A DNA stretch of 64,000 nucleotides, taken from Rhizobiaceae bacterium. GTDB lineage: Bacteria; Pseudomonadota; Alphaproteobacteria; Rhizobiales; Rhizobiaceae. The translations under genes and the position numbers were made by a program. The notes beneath the pieces were generated by a model that saw nothing but the letters and a program-made list of their open reading frames with translations, was not told the DNA's origin and made no database searches. The stretch covers positions 1 through 64,000 of the forward strand of contig JAMLJD010000014.1 in NCBI GenBank assembly GCA_023953775.1, written 5' to 3'. This document shows, piece after piece, positions 28,492 to 38,481 of this stretch; the stretch's first letter is position 1; every line of letters starts with the position of its first letter.

Positions 28492-29511
28492 TCAGGCCAC
28501 CGCCTCGAAATACCCTGCGAATTCGTCGCGCAAGGCCTGCTCGTTCGCACCGTCGCCCCCGTCGAGCGGCTCCAGCGCACCATCGGCGCGCTCCAGCGCC
28601 CTGCCCTCAAGCGCCGGCGTCCGGCTTGCCACGACCTTCATTTCTTCCATCAGGCCGTTGCAGTGAAGAACCACATCGCATCCGGCGGCGAAAATTGCAT
28701 CCGTGCGCGCAGCGAAATCCCCAGAAAGCGCCTTCATGGAGACATCGTCGCTCATCAGGAGACCGTCGAAGCCGATCTCGCCCCGGATGATGTCCTCGAC
28801 CACAGGACGCGAGGTGGTCGCCGGATTGTCGGCATCGATCGCGGCGTAGACGACATGCGCGGTCATCGCCATCGCGATGTCCTTCAACGCCGCGAAGGGC
28901 GCGAAATCATGGCGGCGCAGCTCGTCGAGCGGCGTGTCAACGACCGGCAGCGAGAAGTGGGTATCGGCGGCCGCGCGGCCGTGACCGGGAATATGCTTGA
29001 TGACCGGCAGGACGCCGCCCGCCAGAAGCCCGTCCGCCGCCGCGCGTCCCATCCCCGCAACGGTTTCGGGATCCTTGCCATATGCGCGGTTGCCGATCAC
29101 GTCATGGGCGCCCTCGACCGGCACGTCGAGCACCGGCAGGCAGTCGGCGGTGATGCCGTAGCGCCGGAGATCGAACGCATGCAGCCGCGACATCAGCCAG
29201 GCGGCGCGCAGACCGTCGGAGGCGGAGTGGCGGTAGAGCGCGCCGAGCGCCGAGCCGGCGGGATAGTTGGGAGCAAGCGGCGGACGCAGGCGCTGGACCC
29301 GGCCGCCCTCCTGGTCGATGAACACCGGTGCGCGCTCGTTGCCCGCGCATTGACGCAGATCCGCGACCAGATCGCGGACCTGGTCCGGTTCTGCAATGTT
29401 GCGCGCGAAGAGGATCAGGCCCCACGGTCGCTCGGCCGACAGGAACGTGCGTTCGTCGTCGGTGAGTTCGGTGCCGGAGACACCCAGGATCATTGCTTTT
29501 GATTCGCTCAT
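28492..29511 (-). CDS. nagZ: Beta-N-acetylhexosaminidase NagZ
   Basis: A 339-residue GH3 enzyme of peptidoglycan recycling that removes GlcNAc from anhydromuropeptides in the cytoplasm. The catalytic loop KHIPGHGRAAADTH (172-185) holds the acid/base His-Asp pair, the nucleophile is in LLMSDDVSM (about 255), and substrate-binding IDQEGGRVQRLR is present. The ATG at 29511 (MSESKAMILG) is preferred to a longer frame. Upstream of scpA. Confidence 0.94.
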   Translation of the reverse strand: MSESKAMILGVSGTELTDDERTFLSAERPWGLILFARNIAEPDQVRDLVADLRQCAGNERAPVFIDQEGGRVQRLRPPLAPNYPAGSALGALYRHSASDGLRAAWLMSRLHAFDLRRYGITADCLPVLDVPVEGAHDVIGNRAYGKDPETVAGMGRAAADGLLAGGVLPVIKHIPGHGRAAADTHFSLPVVDTPLDELRRHDFAPFAALKDIAMAMTAHVVYAAIDADNPATTSRPVVEDIIRGEIGFDGLLMSDDVSMKALSGDFAARTDAIFAAGCDVVLHCNGLMEEMKVVASRTPALEGRALERADGALEPLDGGDGANEQALRDEFAGYFEAVA

Positions 29512-29635
29512 GAACAGGAGCATAGCCCGAAGCCGTGCGCACCGCACCTGCCGTCGGGACACCCTTGGGATCTGTCGAAATGGCGGTCAGTCCGGCAGGC
29601 GGCGTGCGAACAGGTCCGGCGCGCGGCGGAAAGCA

Positions 29636-29661
29636 AAAGCCCCGGCCAAGGCCGGGGCTTT
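29636..29661 (-). terminator. Hairpin terminator after the SPOR-domain gene
   Basis: Perfect 12-bp inverted repeat AAAGCCCCGGCC/GGCCGGGGCTTT with a minimal loop; on the minus strand it runs into CTTTTGC. It lies 28 bases after the stop of the SPOR-domain gene and should separate it from nagZ. Confidence 0.75.
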
Positions 29662-29688
29662 CGATGTTTCCCGCGGTCCGTTTCGACG

Positions 29689-32211
29689 CTACTTGGAAAC
29701 GAAGCAGCTTCCGCCGGCCGACTTGTAGCGCGAGCACAGGCGCACGGCCTCGTCCCTCGAGGCCGAGGGGATGCGGACGCGGTAATAGGTTCCCTTGCCG
29801 GGGATGTCGGCGCGGACGATGTTGACGCCCTTGCCGCCGATCACGCTGCCGTAGCGGCGCGCCAAGTCCTGATACGATGCCTGGGCGCCGGCCTCGGTCG
29901 GCTGCGATGCGATCTGCATCGACCATTCGCTGGTTCCGCCGGTGACGGCCGGAGTGGCCGGCTGGCGCGCGGGCTTCGGCTCGACCGCCGCCACGCGCGG
30001 CTCCTGCCGTGCCGGAGCGGCCGGCGTCGCCTCGGCGGCCGTTGGCCGGGGCGTGTAGATCGGCGCCGTCGGCGGGGTCTCAACCGTCGGGCCGTCATCC
30101 AGTGCGGCGACTTCCTCGCCGGTGGCCGGAGCCATGGCGCTTTCATCGCCGGCTGGTGCGGTGCGCTCGGTCGATACGACGCGCGCGGGCAGCAACTGCG
30201 AGGTCGGTTCGCCCGCGGCGTCCCCGGCGATATCCTCGCGCTGCACGATCGTGCCGTCGGGCCTGACGATCATGGTGCGCACGCGGCGGGGCGCGATGGC
30301 GACCAGCTCGTCGTTGCCACCCTCCTCGACGGCCTGCGCCGCCGGGTCGATGCGCTCTTCCGATTTGGCGGGAAGGTCCATGGCCACGCCCGGCAGGCCG
30401 GACGAGGTCTCCTCGCCGCGCGCCACGAGATCGACCGGCTCCTCGGAGGCAGACACGAGTTGCTCCTGCGCCGGGCCGTCGGCATTTTCTTCGCCGGCCA
30501 CGCGGTCATAGACCATGTTATCCTGGTTCGGCACCGAGGCGCCGCCGGGATTTTCCGGCCGGACCTTCACGGGACCGTCATCGGCCCGCACGATCGCCGG
30601 TTGGTCGGTGCTCTCGCCGCCGCCGAAGGACAGCGCAAAGGCGCCGATGCCGCCGAGAAGCGCCACGCCAGCGACTGCCGCCGCGACCAGCAGGCCGCGC
30701 CGCGCCGCACGCGGGTGTGCCGCCTCGTCCTCATAGCCGGCGACGCCGACCTCATCCTCGTAGTCGGGCTCGTAGCCCATGGCATCGGGAGCCATGCCGG
30801 CGGCCATCGCGGCATCGCCGTCGTCGACCGCCGCATGCGGGCGGTAGGCGTCCGAATAGTAGGCTTCCGTGCCGAAATGTTCGTCGAGCGGCTCGGCGGG
30901 TGCCAATGTGCCGTAGTCGATGCCGAGATCGAATTCGGGGATCGCGTCGGCGGCGTCGGCCTCATGCGCGGGCATGGCGGCCGCCGGCTGCTCGGCGCGC
31001 GCCGGCGCCAGTTCCTCGAACGCCTCGGCAAACTCGCTGTCGAAATCGTCGAGCGGAACGGCCGGTGCGCTCGCCTCGTAGGCGATATCGGGAAGGTCGA
31101 GATCGTCGGTGACGGGAACGGCCGCTTCGGCAACGTCCATGGTGTCGATGTCGGGAACCTCGACCGCGTCATCGCGGGCCGGGACGGCCGCGGACGGCGT
31201 GGCAGCGGACGGCTCCTCACGCGGCGCGGCATATGCCGGCGCCGACGCGGCCATTCCCGCGCCAAGCGCGGAAAGCTCGGCAAAGGGATCGAGAGGCCGG
31301 TTCTCGGCGATGCGGAAATCGGAATAGGCGCTCGTTGCGGGCGCGGGTTCGGCGCTTTCCGGCGTTTCGGCCTCTGCCATCTCGACCGGCTCGGACGGCG
31401 TCATCCAATCGTCGTCGGAGAAGGCAGCGACGTCATGTTCGGAAACCGGTTCGGCCGGTGCCGACGGCATGTCGAACCCGGTCGCGGGCGCCGTCCCGGC
31501 TGCATCATCGGCCGCCACGAGGAGCGCGTTCAGTTCGTCTTCGATGGCGCTGGCTGCGAAATCGTCAGGCGTTTCCTGCGGCTCTTCCGCGAAAACGCTC
31601 GAGCGGGCCACGGGTTCGGGGTCCGGCTGCTGCTCGACCGGCGTGTCGAAATCCATGTCGACGAAGGAGAGATCGTCGACGGCGACCGCCTCGTCCTCGG
31701 GAGCGGCCGCGTGGGGTTCGGGCTGCGCGTCCGTGTCGACCGGAGCCAGGAAGGGATCGGCATAGGCGTGCGCCTCACCATCGTCGGCATAGGCCTGCCG
31801 GTCATCCGCATCGTCGGCGGCCGGCTGGAACCAGTCTGCCGGCGCCGTATCGGCCTCCAGAGCCGTTTCCATCTCGCGATCGAAAGACCGGGCGTCGAAA
31901 CGATCGTCCTCGGCGGCCGGCGCGGCGTCGGCGAACACGGCGTCGAACGTGCTCGACGGCGCTTCGTCGTCGTGCGCGAGCGGCGTCGCCTCGTCATGGG
32001 CGAGAGGCGCGGGATCGTCCTCGACATCAAGGTCGCCGAGCAGTTCCTTTTCGAGATCGATCTCGAAGGACGACGCATCGTCCGAATTGTCGGCCGTCTT
32101 CGCCTCTTGCTGGCGCGGATCATGGCCCATGATCCTCGTCAGTTCGGCGAACGGATCGTTGTCGTCGAACTCCGGACGCATGTCCGCTCTGAACGCGTTG
32201 CTGTCTGCCAT
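29689..32211 (-). CDS. SPOR-domain single-span membrane protein, very acidic
   Basis: An 840-residue protein in three parts: about 500 residues of Asp/Glu/Ala-rich, probably disordered cytoplasmic sequence; one membrane helix (GLLVAAAVAGVALLGGIGAF, near residue 505); and a periplasmic part with Pro/Ala-rich linker ending in a SPOR domain (about the last 75 residues: EWSMQIASQPTEAGAQASYQDL to GGSCFVSK). SPOR domains bind denuded glycans at the division septum, so this is a likely division-site envelope protein. ATG at 32211 begins MADSNAF. Located between argS and nagZ, the usual rhizobial place. Confidence 0.9.
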   Translation of the reverse strand: MADSNAFRADMRPEFDDNDPFAELTRIMGHDPRQQEAKTADNSDDASSFEIDLEKELLGDLDVEDDPAPLAHDEATPLAHDDEAPSSTFDAVFADAAPAAEDDRFDARSFDREMETALEADTAPADWFQPAADDADDRQAYADDGEAHAYADPFLAPVDTDAQPEPHAAAPEDEAVAVDDLSFVDMDFDTPVEQQPDPEPVARSSVFAEEPQETPDDFAASAIEDELNALLVAADDAAGTAPATGFDMPSAPAEPVSEHDVAAFSDDDWMTPSEPVEMAEAETPESAEPAPATSAYSDFRIAENRPLDPFAELSALGAGMAASAPAYAAPREEPSAATPSAAVPARDDAVEVPDIDTMDVAEAAVPVTDDLDLPDIAYEASAPAVPLDDFDSEFAEAFEELAPARAEQPAAAMPAHEADAADAIPEFDLGIDYGTLAPAEPLDEHFGTEAYYSDAYRPHAAVDDGDAAMAAGMAPDAMGYEPDYEDEVGVAGYEDEAAHPRAARRGLLVAAAVAGVALLGGIGAFALSFGGGESTDQPAIVRADDGPVKVRPENPGGASVPNQDNMVYDRVAGEENADGPAQEQLVSASEEPVDLVARGEETSSGLPGVAMDLPAKSEERIDPAAQAVEEGGNDELVAIAPRRVRTMIVRPDGTIVQREDIAGDAAGEPTSQLLPARVVSTERTAPAGDESAMAPATGEEVAALDDGPTVETPPTAPIYTPRPTAAEATPAAPARQEPRVAAVEPKPARQPATPAVTGGTSEWSMQIASQPTEAGAQASYQDLARRYGSVIGGKGVNIVRADIPGKGTYYRVRIPSASRDEAVRLCSRYKSAGGSCFVSK

Positions 32212-32316
32212 ACCCACTTCTCGCAATCGCCCCCGCCACGATGCTTGCGGCACCGTGGAAGGATTGGCCCTACCAGCGCATTGTGGGCAAAAGGTGACGA
32301 GGCTGCTTGGGTTTAC

Positions 32317-34074
32317 CTAGCGCATCTCGGACGGAGCTTCCGCTCCGATCAGCGCCAGGCCGGACGTCAAGACATCCGAAACGGCCTGCACCAGACCCAG
32401 CCTGGCATGAGTCAATTCTGGGTCGTTAACCTTAATAAAGCGTAAGTCGTCATTTTCGGTGCCGCGGTTCCAGTGGGCGTGGAACGCGGAGGCCACATCG
32501 TAGAGGTAGAAGGCCAGCCGATGCGGCTCGAGCGCCGAGGCCGCGGCCTCGACCAGGCGGGGATATTCGGCGAGCTTGCGGACCAGGCCGATCTCGCCCT
32601 CGTCGGCCAGCCGGCGGGCCGCATCCTTCATCACGCTCCGCTCGATCCAGTCGGCGCCGAGCTGCTCCCTGGCCTGCCGGAAGACCGAGTGGCAGCGCGC
32701 CGAGGCGTACTGGACGTAGAAGACCGGATTGTCCTTCGACTGCTCGGTGACCTTGGCGAAGTCGAAGTCGAGCGGGGCGTCGTTCTTGCGGTAGAGCATC
32801 ATGAAGCGGATCGGGTCGCGCCCGACCTCGTCCACGACGTCGCGCAGCGTGACGAACTCGCCCGCCCGCTTCGACATGCGCACCGGCTCGCCGCCGCGGT
32901 AAAGCTTGACGAGCTGGCACAAGAGCACCGTGAGCTCGAGCTCGCCGCCGGAGATCGCCTCGGCGAGCGCCTCGAGCCGCTTGACGTAGCCGCCATGATC
33001 GGCGCCGAGGATGAAGATCAGATGGTCGAAGCCGCGCGCATATTTGTCCTTCATGTAGGCGACGTCGGCGGCGAAGTAGGTGAAGGAGCCGTCCGACTTG
33101 ATCAGCGGCCGGTCGATGTCGTCACCGACATCGGTCGAGCGGAACAGTGTCTGCTCGCGATCTTCCCAGTCCTCCGGGAGCTGGCCCTTGGGCGGCGGCA
33201 GCTTGCCCTTGTAGACGTGGCCCTTGAGCGTCAGGTCGTTGATCGCGGACCGGATCGGCTTCGCGCCGTCGGCATGCAGCGAGCGCTCCGAGAAGAACAC
33301 CTCGTGGTGGACGTTGAGGGCGGCGAGGTCCTCGCGGATCATCGCCATCATGGCGTCGATCGTCCTGTCCTTGACGACCGCAAGGGCCTCGTCCTCCGGC
33401 TTCTGCAGCAGGCTGCGGCCGAACTCGTCGGCCAGCGCCTTGCCGACGGGCACGAGATAGTCGCCCGGGTAGAGGCCGGCCGGAATGTCGCCGATCTCCT
33501 CGCCGAGCGCTTCGCGGTAGCGCAGCATGACGGATCGCGCGAGCACGTCGATCTGCGCGCCGGCATCGTTGATGTAGTATTCCTTGACGACGTCGTATCC
33601 CGCGAAGGCCAGAAGGTTGGCGAGAGCGTCGCCCACCACCGCGCCGCGGCAATGCCCGACATGCATCGGGCCGGTGGGGTTGGCCGAGACGTATTCGACA
33701 TTGACCTTGCGGCCCGATCCCATCGCGGAGCGGCCGTATTCGCCCGCGGCGTCGAGAATATCGCCGAGCCGGGCCTGCCAGAACCCGTCGGCCAGCCGGA
33801 TGTTGACGAAACCGGGACCGGCGACCTCGACGGCCGCCACGTCGGGATCGGCCTTCATCGCCTCGCCGATCTTGGCGGCAAGGTCGCGCGGCGGGCTGCC
33901 GACCGGCTTGGACAGGACCATCGCCGCATTGGTCGCAAGATCGCCATGCGCGGCATCGCGCGGCGGCTCGACGGTGATGCGCCCGAGATCGAGCGGACTG
34001 CCGTCCCGGGTCTCGAGGCCAAGCGTTTCGATGGCGGCTTTGATCCGCGCGCTGAAATCCGCGAAAATGTTCAT
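32317..34074 (-). CDS. argS: Arginyl-tRNA synthetase
   Basis: A 585-residue class I synthetase. The N-terminal Add-1 domain is followed by the HIGH motif in [15 protein letters not shown] (138-141 HVGH) and the KMSKS-like [11 protein letters not shown]; the C-terminal DALR anticodon-binding region is present ([15 protein letters not shown]). Ends with [14 protein letters not shown]. Upstream of the SPOR gene and downstream of dgt, 48 bases apart. Confidence 0.97.
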   Translation of the reverse strand: MNIFADFSARIKAAIETLGLETRDGSPLDLGRITVEPPRDAAHGDLATNAAMVLSKPVGSPPRDLAAKIGEAMKADPDVAAVEVAGPGFVNIRLADGFWQARLGDILDAAGEYGRSAMGSGRKVNVEYVSANPTGPMHVGHCRGAVVGDALANLLAFAGYDVVKEYYINDAGAQIDVLARSVMLRYREALGEEIGDIPAGLYPGDYLVPVGKALADEFGRSLLQKPEDEALAVVKDRTIDAMMAMIREDLAALNVHHEVFFSERSLHADGAKPIRSAINDLTLKGHVYKGKLPPPKGQLPEDWEDREQTLFRSTDVGDDIDRPLIKSDGSFTYFAADVAYMKDKYARGFDHLIFILGADHGGYVKRLEALAEAISGGELELTVLLCQLVKLYRGGEPVRMSKRAGEFVTLRDVVDEVGRDPIRFMMLYRKNDAPLDFDFAKVTEQSKDNPVFYVQYASARCHSVFRQAREQLGADWIERSVMKDAARRLADEGEIGLVRKLAEYPRLVEAAASALEPHRLAFYLYDVASAFHAHWNRGTENDDLRFIKVNDPELTHARLGLVQAVSDVLTSGLALIGAEAPSEMR

Positions 34075-34122
34075 TCGAGATGATCCGTCTGGAAGTGCCG
34101 CGCCGGGGCGGTAAGCGCCCGC

Positions 34123-35346
34123 CTAGCCCAATTCCGGCGTATGGTCAAACAAGCGCCTGTGCTCCTTGAGCGCGTAGGTATCGGTCATTCCGGCGAGGAA
34201 GTCGGCGACGTCGCGCGCCTTGATGCGGTCATCCGCGCGGTCGAGCCCCTCGCGCCAGCCCTCGGGCATCAGGCGCGGGTTGTCGAAATAGCGGTCGAAC
34301 AGGTCGGCCACGATACGCTCGGCGGAGCGGCGGACCTCGACGACCTCCGGATGGCGGTAGAGATTGGCGTAGAGAAAGGTCTTCAGCGCCTTTTCCCGGG
34401 CAGCCATCTCGGCCGAGAAGCAGACGAGTGCACGCCCCGCATCGTGCACGTCCTCCGGTCCGCGCGGGCGGATTTCATCGAGGTTCTTCTGCGCGGTGGC
34501 GATCACGTCCTCGACCATGGCGGTGATCTGGCGCCGCATCAGTTCATGCCCCGCGCGCACCGGGTCGAGACCGGGATAGCGTGCGCGCACCTGGGACAGG
34601 ATCGCCGCCGTGAACGGCACGTCCTCGAGCATGTCCAGCGTGAGCAGCCCCGAACGCAGCCCGTCGTCAATGTCGTGCGCATTGTAGGCGATATCGTCGG
34701 CGATCGCCGCGCACTGGGCCTCGATGCCGGCATAGCGCCACAGTTCCAGATCATAGATCTGGTTGAAGTCGGCGATCGTGCGCGGCACGTCGCTGGCAAG
34801 GCCCCTTCCCTCGCGGTCGGTCAGCGGCCCGTTGTGCTTGACCAGGCCCTCAAGGGTTTCCCAGGTGAGATTGAGGCCGTCGAACTCGGCGTAGCGGCGC
34901 TCCAGCCGGGTGACGATGCGCAGCGACTGGGCGTTGTGGTCGAAACCGCCCCAGCGGGCCATCTTCGCGCTCAGCGCATCCTCGCCCGTGTGCCCGAACG
35001 GCGTGTGTCCGAAATCGTGGACCAGCGCGACGCCTTCCGCCAGATCCTCGTCGCCATAGAGCGCGCGGGCGAGCGCGCGGGCAATCTGCGCGACCTCGAT
35101 CGAGTGGGTGAGCCGGGTCCGGTAATGGTCGCCCTCATGGGCGATGAAGACCTGGGTCTTGTGCTTCATGCGCCGGAAGGCGGTGGAATGGATGATGCGG
35201 TCGCGGTCGCGCTGGAACGGGGTGCGGGTCGGGCTTTCGGCCTCCCGGTGCTCGCGGCCGCGGCTTCTGGCCGGGTCGCTCGCATAGGCGGCGCGCGGCC
35301 GGTAGCCGAAACCGATGTCCCGCATGGCTGATGGCTGGCCGTCCAT
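34123..35346 (-). CDS. dgt: Deoxyguanosinetriphosphate triphosphohydrolase-like protein
   Basis: A 407-residue HD-domain dNTPase. Metal ligands are visible in [17 protein letters not shown] and [20 protein letters not shown], then [24 protein letters not shown]. The N-terminal [33 protein letters not shown] is the signature of the short type 2 (rhizobial/alphaproteobacterial) subgroup. The longer frame to 35511 would overlap the divergent erpA gene; the ATG at 35346 or 35325 is more likely. Confidence 0.94.
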   Translation of the reverse strand: MDGQPSAMRDIGFGYRPRAAYASDPARSRGREHREAESPTRTPFQRDRDRIIHSTAFRRMKHKTQVFIAHEGDHYRTRLTHSIEVAQIARALARALYGDEDLAEGVALVHDFGHTPFGHTGEDALSAKMARWGGFDHNAQSLRIVTRLERRYAEFDGLNLTWETLEGLVKHNGPLTDREGRGLASDVPRTIADFNQIYDLELWRYAGIEAQCAAIADDIAYNAHDIDDGLRSGLLTLDMLEDVPFTAAILSQVRARYPGLDPVRAGHELMRRQITAMVEDVIATAQKNLDEIRPRGPEDVHDAGRALVCFSAEMAAREKALKTFLYANLYRHPEVVEVRRSAERIVADLFDRYFDNPRLMPEGWREGLDRADDRIKARDVADFLAGMTDTYALKEHRRLFDHTPELG

Positions 35347-35416
35347 GTCCGCCCGTTGACTTGCCCCCGCGCGCTTCATACCTATGAAGGGAATACGAAC
35401 GCAAGGTGACGCACTC

Positions 35417-35767
35417 ATGGGTACCGACGCTGCCACCGCCATGAAGACCGTCGAACTGAGCGAAGCCGCGGCCAAGCGGATAGCCAAGATACTCGCCAAG
35501 GAACCGGACAAGAACGCATTGCGCGTCTCGGTCGAGGGCGGCGGCTGTTCAGGCTTTTCCTACAAGTTCGACCTGGTGGGCGACCGCAATGACGACGACA
35601 TCGCGATCGAGCGGGACGGCGCGACCGTCCTCATCGACGACCTGTCGCTGGTCTATATGGGCGGATCGGTGATCGATTTCGTCGACGATCTGATCGGACA
35701 GTCCTTCCAGGTCCGCAACCCGAACGCGGTCGCTTCCTGCGGCTGCGGCACGTCGTTCTCGATCTGA
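35417..35767 (+). CDS. erpA: Iron-sulfur cluster insertion protein ErpA (A-type carrier)
   Basis: A 116-residue A-type carrier that hands Fe-S clusters to apoproteins. The three cluster-binding cysteines are in [13 protein letters not shown] and SCGCGTSF near the end. [26 protein letters not shown] is the usual N-terminus. The ATG at 35417 has AAGG about twelve bases upstream; an ATG at 35441 is also possible. Divergent from dgt with only 70 bases between. Confidence 0.94.
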   Translation: MGTDAATAMKTVELSEAAAKRIAKILAKEPDKNALRVSVEGGGCSGFSYKFDLVGDRNDDDIAIERDGATVLIDDLSLVYMGGSVIDFVDDLIGQSFQVRNPNAVASCGCGTSFSI

Positions 35768-35785
35768 CGACCCGGTCCTGATCAA

Positions 35786-35815
35786 AAGGCCGCGCCCGAG
35801 GCGCGGCCTTCTTTC
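35786..35815. terminator. Bidirectional terminator between erpA and NCS2 permease
   Basis: Stem AAGGCCGCGC (35786-35795) / GCGCGGCCTT (35801-35810), five-base loop CCGAG, then TTCTTTCG on the plus strand; AAAA before the stem serves the minus strand. Confidence 0.85.
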
Positions 35816-35828
35816 GTTTCCGTTGCGC

Positions 35829-37199
35829 TCAATCGTGCTCTTCAGGCAGGATGAGATTGAGCACGATCGCCAGGAAGGCGGACGGGAGCAGGCCCGAGGT
35901 CAGCAATATCTGCGCCGTCTTCGGCAGGTGCTGCAACGCGCCCGGCTCGAGCTGCAGGCCGAGGCCGACCGACAGGGAAACGGCGAAGATCACCATGTTG
36001 CGCCGGTTCCAGTTCACATCCGACAGCATGTTGATGCCGGCTGCGGCCACCATGCCGAACATGACGATGACCCCGCCGCCAAGGACGGTGATCGGCACCG
36101 TGGAAATGATCGCGCCGATCTTCGGGATCAGCCCGCAGATGATCAGGAAGATCGCACCGTAGGTGACGACATGCCGGCTCATCACGCCGGTCATCGAGAT
36201 CAGACCGACATTCTGGCTAAAGGAGGTGTTGGGAAGCCCCCCGAACACGCCGGCGACCGCCGTCCCGAGGCCGTCGGCATAGGTGGCGCCGGAGATTTCG
36301 CGATCGGTTGCCTCGCGCCCGGCACCGCCCTTGGTAATGCCCGACACGTCGCCGACCGTCTCGATGGCCGAGATGATCGCCATGAAGCACATGCCGATGA
36401 CCGCCGCGGCCGAGAACTGGAACCCCCATTTGAACGGCACTGGAACGGTGAGCCAGCCGGCATTGCCGACATTGGCGAAGCTGACCATGCCCATGGCGAG
36501 CGCCACGAGATAGCCGGCGATGAGGCCGAGCAGGACGGCCGCGATCGACCACATGCCGCGGGTGAAGAACTTCAGGAGAAGCGTCACCACAATGACGACG
36601 AGCGCGACGCTCCAGTTGGCGAGGCTGCCATACTGCTCGGTTCCGATCTGCGGCACGCCGCCGGCCGCATACTGGATGCCAACCTTGATCAGGGCGAGGC
36701 CGATCATCAGCACGATCAGCCCGGTGACCAGAGGCGGCAGGGCGAAGCGCAGCCTGCCGATGAACGTGCCGAGAAAGAAGTGGAAGATGCCGCCGATGAC
36801 GATGCCGCCCATCAGCACCGGAAGGGCCGCCACGCCCTGCCCGGCGACGATCGGGATCATCACGGGAAGAAAGGCGAAGCTCGTGCCCTGCACGATCGGC
36901 AGGCGGCCGCCGACCGGTCCGAATCCGATCGTCTGGAACAGCGTCGCGATGCCGGCGAACAGCATCGCCATCTGGATCAGGTAGATCAGCTGCGGAAAGT
37001 CAGGCGATCCCGAGCCGAAGCCGAAGCCCGCCGCACCCGCGACGATGATCGCCGGCGTGACGTTCGAGACGAACATTGCAAGGACATGCTGGATGCCAAG
37101 CGGCACGGCCTGGGCCAGCGGCGGGGTGTAGTCGGGATCCTTCAGCCGGGCGCGCAAATCGTCCCGCCCGGACTTCAGGTCCATCGTCGTGTCTGCCAT
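35829..37199 (-). CDS. NCS2 family xanthine/uric acid permease
   Basis: A 456-residue, 14-span nucleobase:cation symporter of the NAT/NCS2 family. The NAT signature region reads FGGLPNTSFSQNVGLISMTGVMSR, and QNVG(L/V)I is the sequence typical of xanthine/urate transporters (XanQ/UacT) rather than UraA. LGIQHVLAMFVSNVTPAIIV near the start is the conserved His-containing TM1. GAGGG lies seven bases before the ATG at 37199; the longer frame to 37283 adds an asparagine-rich stretch from the promoter region. No purine-catabolism genes are next to it. Confidence 0.88.
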   Translation of the reverse strand: MADTTMDLKSGRDDLRARLKDPDYTPPLAQAVPLGIQHVLAMFVSNVTPAIIVAGAAGFGFGSGSPDFPQLIYLIQMAMLFAGIATLFQTIGFGPVGGRLPIVQGTSFAFLPVMIPIVAGQGVAALPVLMGGIVIGGIFHFFLGTFIGRLRFALPPLVTGLIVLMIGLALIKVGIQYAAGGVPQIGTEQYGSLANWSVALVVIVVTLLLKFFTRGMWSIAAVLLGLIAGYLVALAMGMVSFANVGNAGWLTVPVPFKWGFQFSAAAVIGMCFMAIISAIETVGDVSGITKGGAGREATDREISGATYADGLGTAVAGVFGGLPNTSFSQNVGLISMTGVMSRHVVTYGAIFLIICGLIPKIGAIISTVPITVLGGGVIVMFGMVAAAGINMLSDVNWNRRNMVIFAVSLSVGLGLQLEPGALQHLPKTAQILLTSGLLPSAFLAIVLNLILPEEHD

Positions 37200-37312
37200 A
37201 TCGATTTCCCTCTGGTTGCCGCCATTGTTATTGTTGTGGGGCGGTGGGATAAGATCGGGCAGCAGCACGAAAGCCGATATCAACTTTTATTTGAAACAGA
37301 AGCAAATTGCGC

Positions 37313-38122
37313 ATGAAAGTCGCCACCTGGAACATCAACGGCGTGCGGGCCCGCATCGACAATCTGGTGCACTGGCTGAATGACAGCGCGCCCGACATCG
37401 CGTGCCTGCAGGAGATAAAGACCGTCGACGAGGGCTTTCCCCGCGCCGAGATCGAGGCACTGGGCTACAACGTCGAAACGCATGGCCAGAAGGGCTTCAA
37501 CGGCGTCGCTATCCTGTCGAAACTGCCGTTCGACGAGGTGAATCGCGGGCTGCCGGGCGATGACACGGACGAGCAGGCCCGCTTCATCGAAGGCGTATTC
37601 TCGACGGCCAGGGGCGCCTTGCGCGTCGTCTCGCTCTATTTGCCCAACGGCAATCCGATCGATGACGAACGGAAATATCCCTACAAGCTCGGCTGGATGG
37701 CGCGGCTCGAATCATGGGCCAAGGAGCGGCTGGCGCTGGAGGAGCCGCTGGTGCTTGCCGGCGACTACAATGTGATTCCAGAGCCGATCGACGCGAAGAA
37801 CCCGTCGGCATGGGTCAACGACGCGCTTTTTCAGCCAGCGACCCGGCAGGCGCTGCGCCGGATCGAAGCCCTCGGCTTCACCGACGCGCTCAGGGCGACG
37901 ACCGAGGATAGCGACGTCTACACCTTCTGGGACTATCAGGGCGGCGCCTGGCAGAAGAACAACGGGATCCGGATCGACCATCTGATGCTGTCGCCCGAGG
38001 CCGCAAACCTCCTGCAATCCGCGTCGGTGGAGAAGCATGTCCGCGCCTGGGAAAAGCCCTCCGACCACGTTCCCGTCGTAATCCAGCTCGAGACCGAAGC
38101 GACCGAGGCAGCGGCGGCGTAG
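37313..38122 (+). CDS. xthA: Exodeoxyribonuclease III (AP endonuclease)
   Basis: A 269-residue Mg-dependent AP endonuclease of base excision repair. Family motifs in order: KVATWNINGVRAR, CLQEIKT (metal Glu), GQKGFNGVAILSK, YLPNGN, LAGDYNVIPEPID, YTFWDYQ, and IRIDHLMLSP then SDHVPVV (catalytic Asp-His). ATG at 37313 follows a short AT-rich leader; a TTG six bases earlier is less likely. Divergent from the permease. Confidence 0.95.
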   Translation: MKVATWNINGVRARIDNLVHWLNDSAPDIACLQEIKTVDEGFPRAEIEALGYNVETHGQKGFNGVAILSKLPFDEVNRGLPGDDTDEQARFIEGVFSTARGALRVVSLYLPNGNPIDDERKYPYKLGWMARLESWAKERLALEEPLVLAGDYNVIPEPIDAKNPSAWVNDALFQPATRQALRRIEALGFTDALRATTEDSDVYTFWDYQGGAWQKNNGIRIDHLMLSPEAANLLQSASVEKHVRAWEKPSDHVPVVIQLETEATEAAAA

Positions 38123-38183
38123 GTCTGTGCTCTGGACGACGGACACTGTGGCCCGGGACGGGCGTTCGTGCTATGATCGGGCC

Positions 38184-38462
38184 ATGCGGAGGGTATCGAC
38201 CTCGATCCTGCTTGCCGTCGGCGCGACGCTGGCATCGGTGTCCTTTGCCTCGGCCGATTGCAAATGCGTTGCCAATGGCCAGCGGTTCACCGAAGGACAG
38301 TTCGCCTGCCTGAAACTGCCGGGCGGCCCGAGGCTCGCCCAGTGCGCCAAGGTGCTGAACAATTCGTCGTGGAAGATCCTGCAGGATGGGTGCCCGGAAT
38401 CGACGCTGAGCGTTCCGGCGCCTCCGGCCGGCAATATGGTCACCCCGGTCAAGGCCGGCTGA
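38184..38462 (+). CDS. Small exported Cys-containing protein
   Basis: A 92-residue protein with a signal peptide (MRRVSTSILLAVGATLASVSFASAD, cleavage after ASA). The mature part, about 68 residues, contains four cysteines (DCKCVANGQRF, FACLKLP, AQCAKVLNN, DGCPES) likely to form disulfides. Similar short periplasmic proteins are common in rhizobia without known function. Start chosen because it opens the signal peptide. Confidence 0.75.
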   Translation: MRRVSTSILLAVGATLASVSFASADCKCVANGQRFTEGQFACLKLPGGPRLAQCAKVLNNSSWKILQDGCPESTLSVPAPPAGNMVTPVKAG

Positions 38463-38481
38463 GCGGCCGCCAGGCTGCGCC

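Noticed and set aside
30460-32445. A 661-residue plus-strand open frame opposite the SPOR gene
   Set aside because: Mirror of the GC-rich Asp/Glu/Ala coding sequence; Gly/Arg/Val-rich with no domain, no ribosome-binding site.
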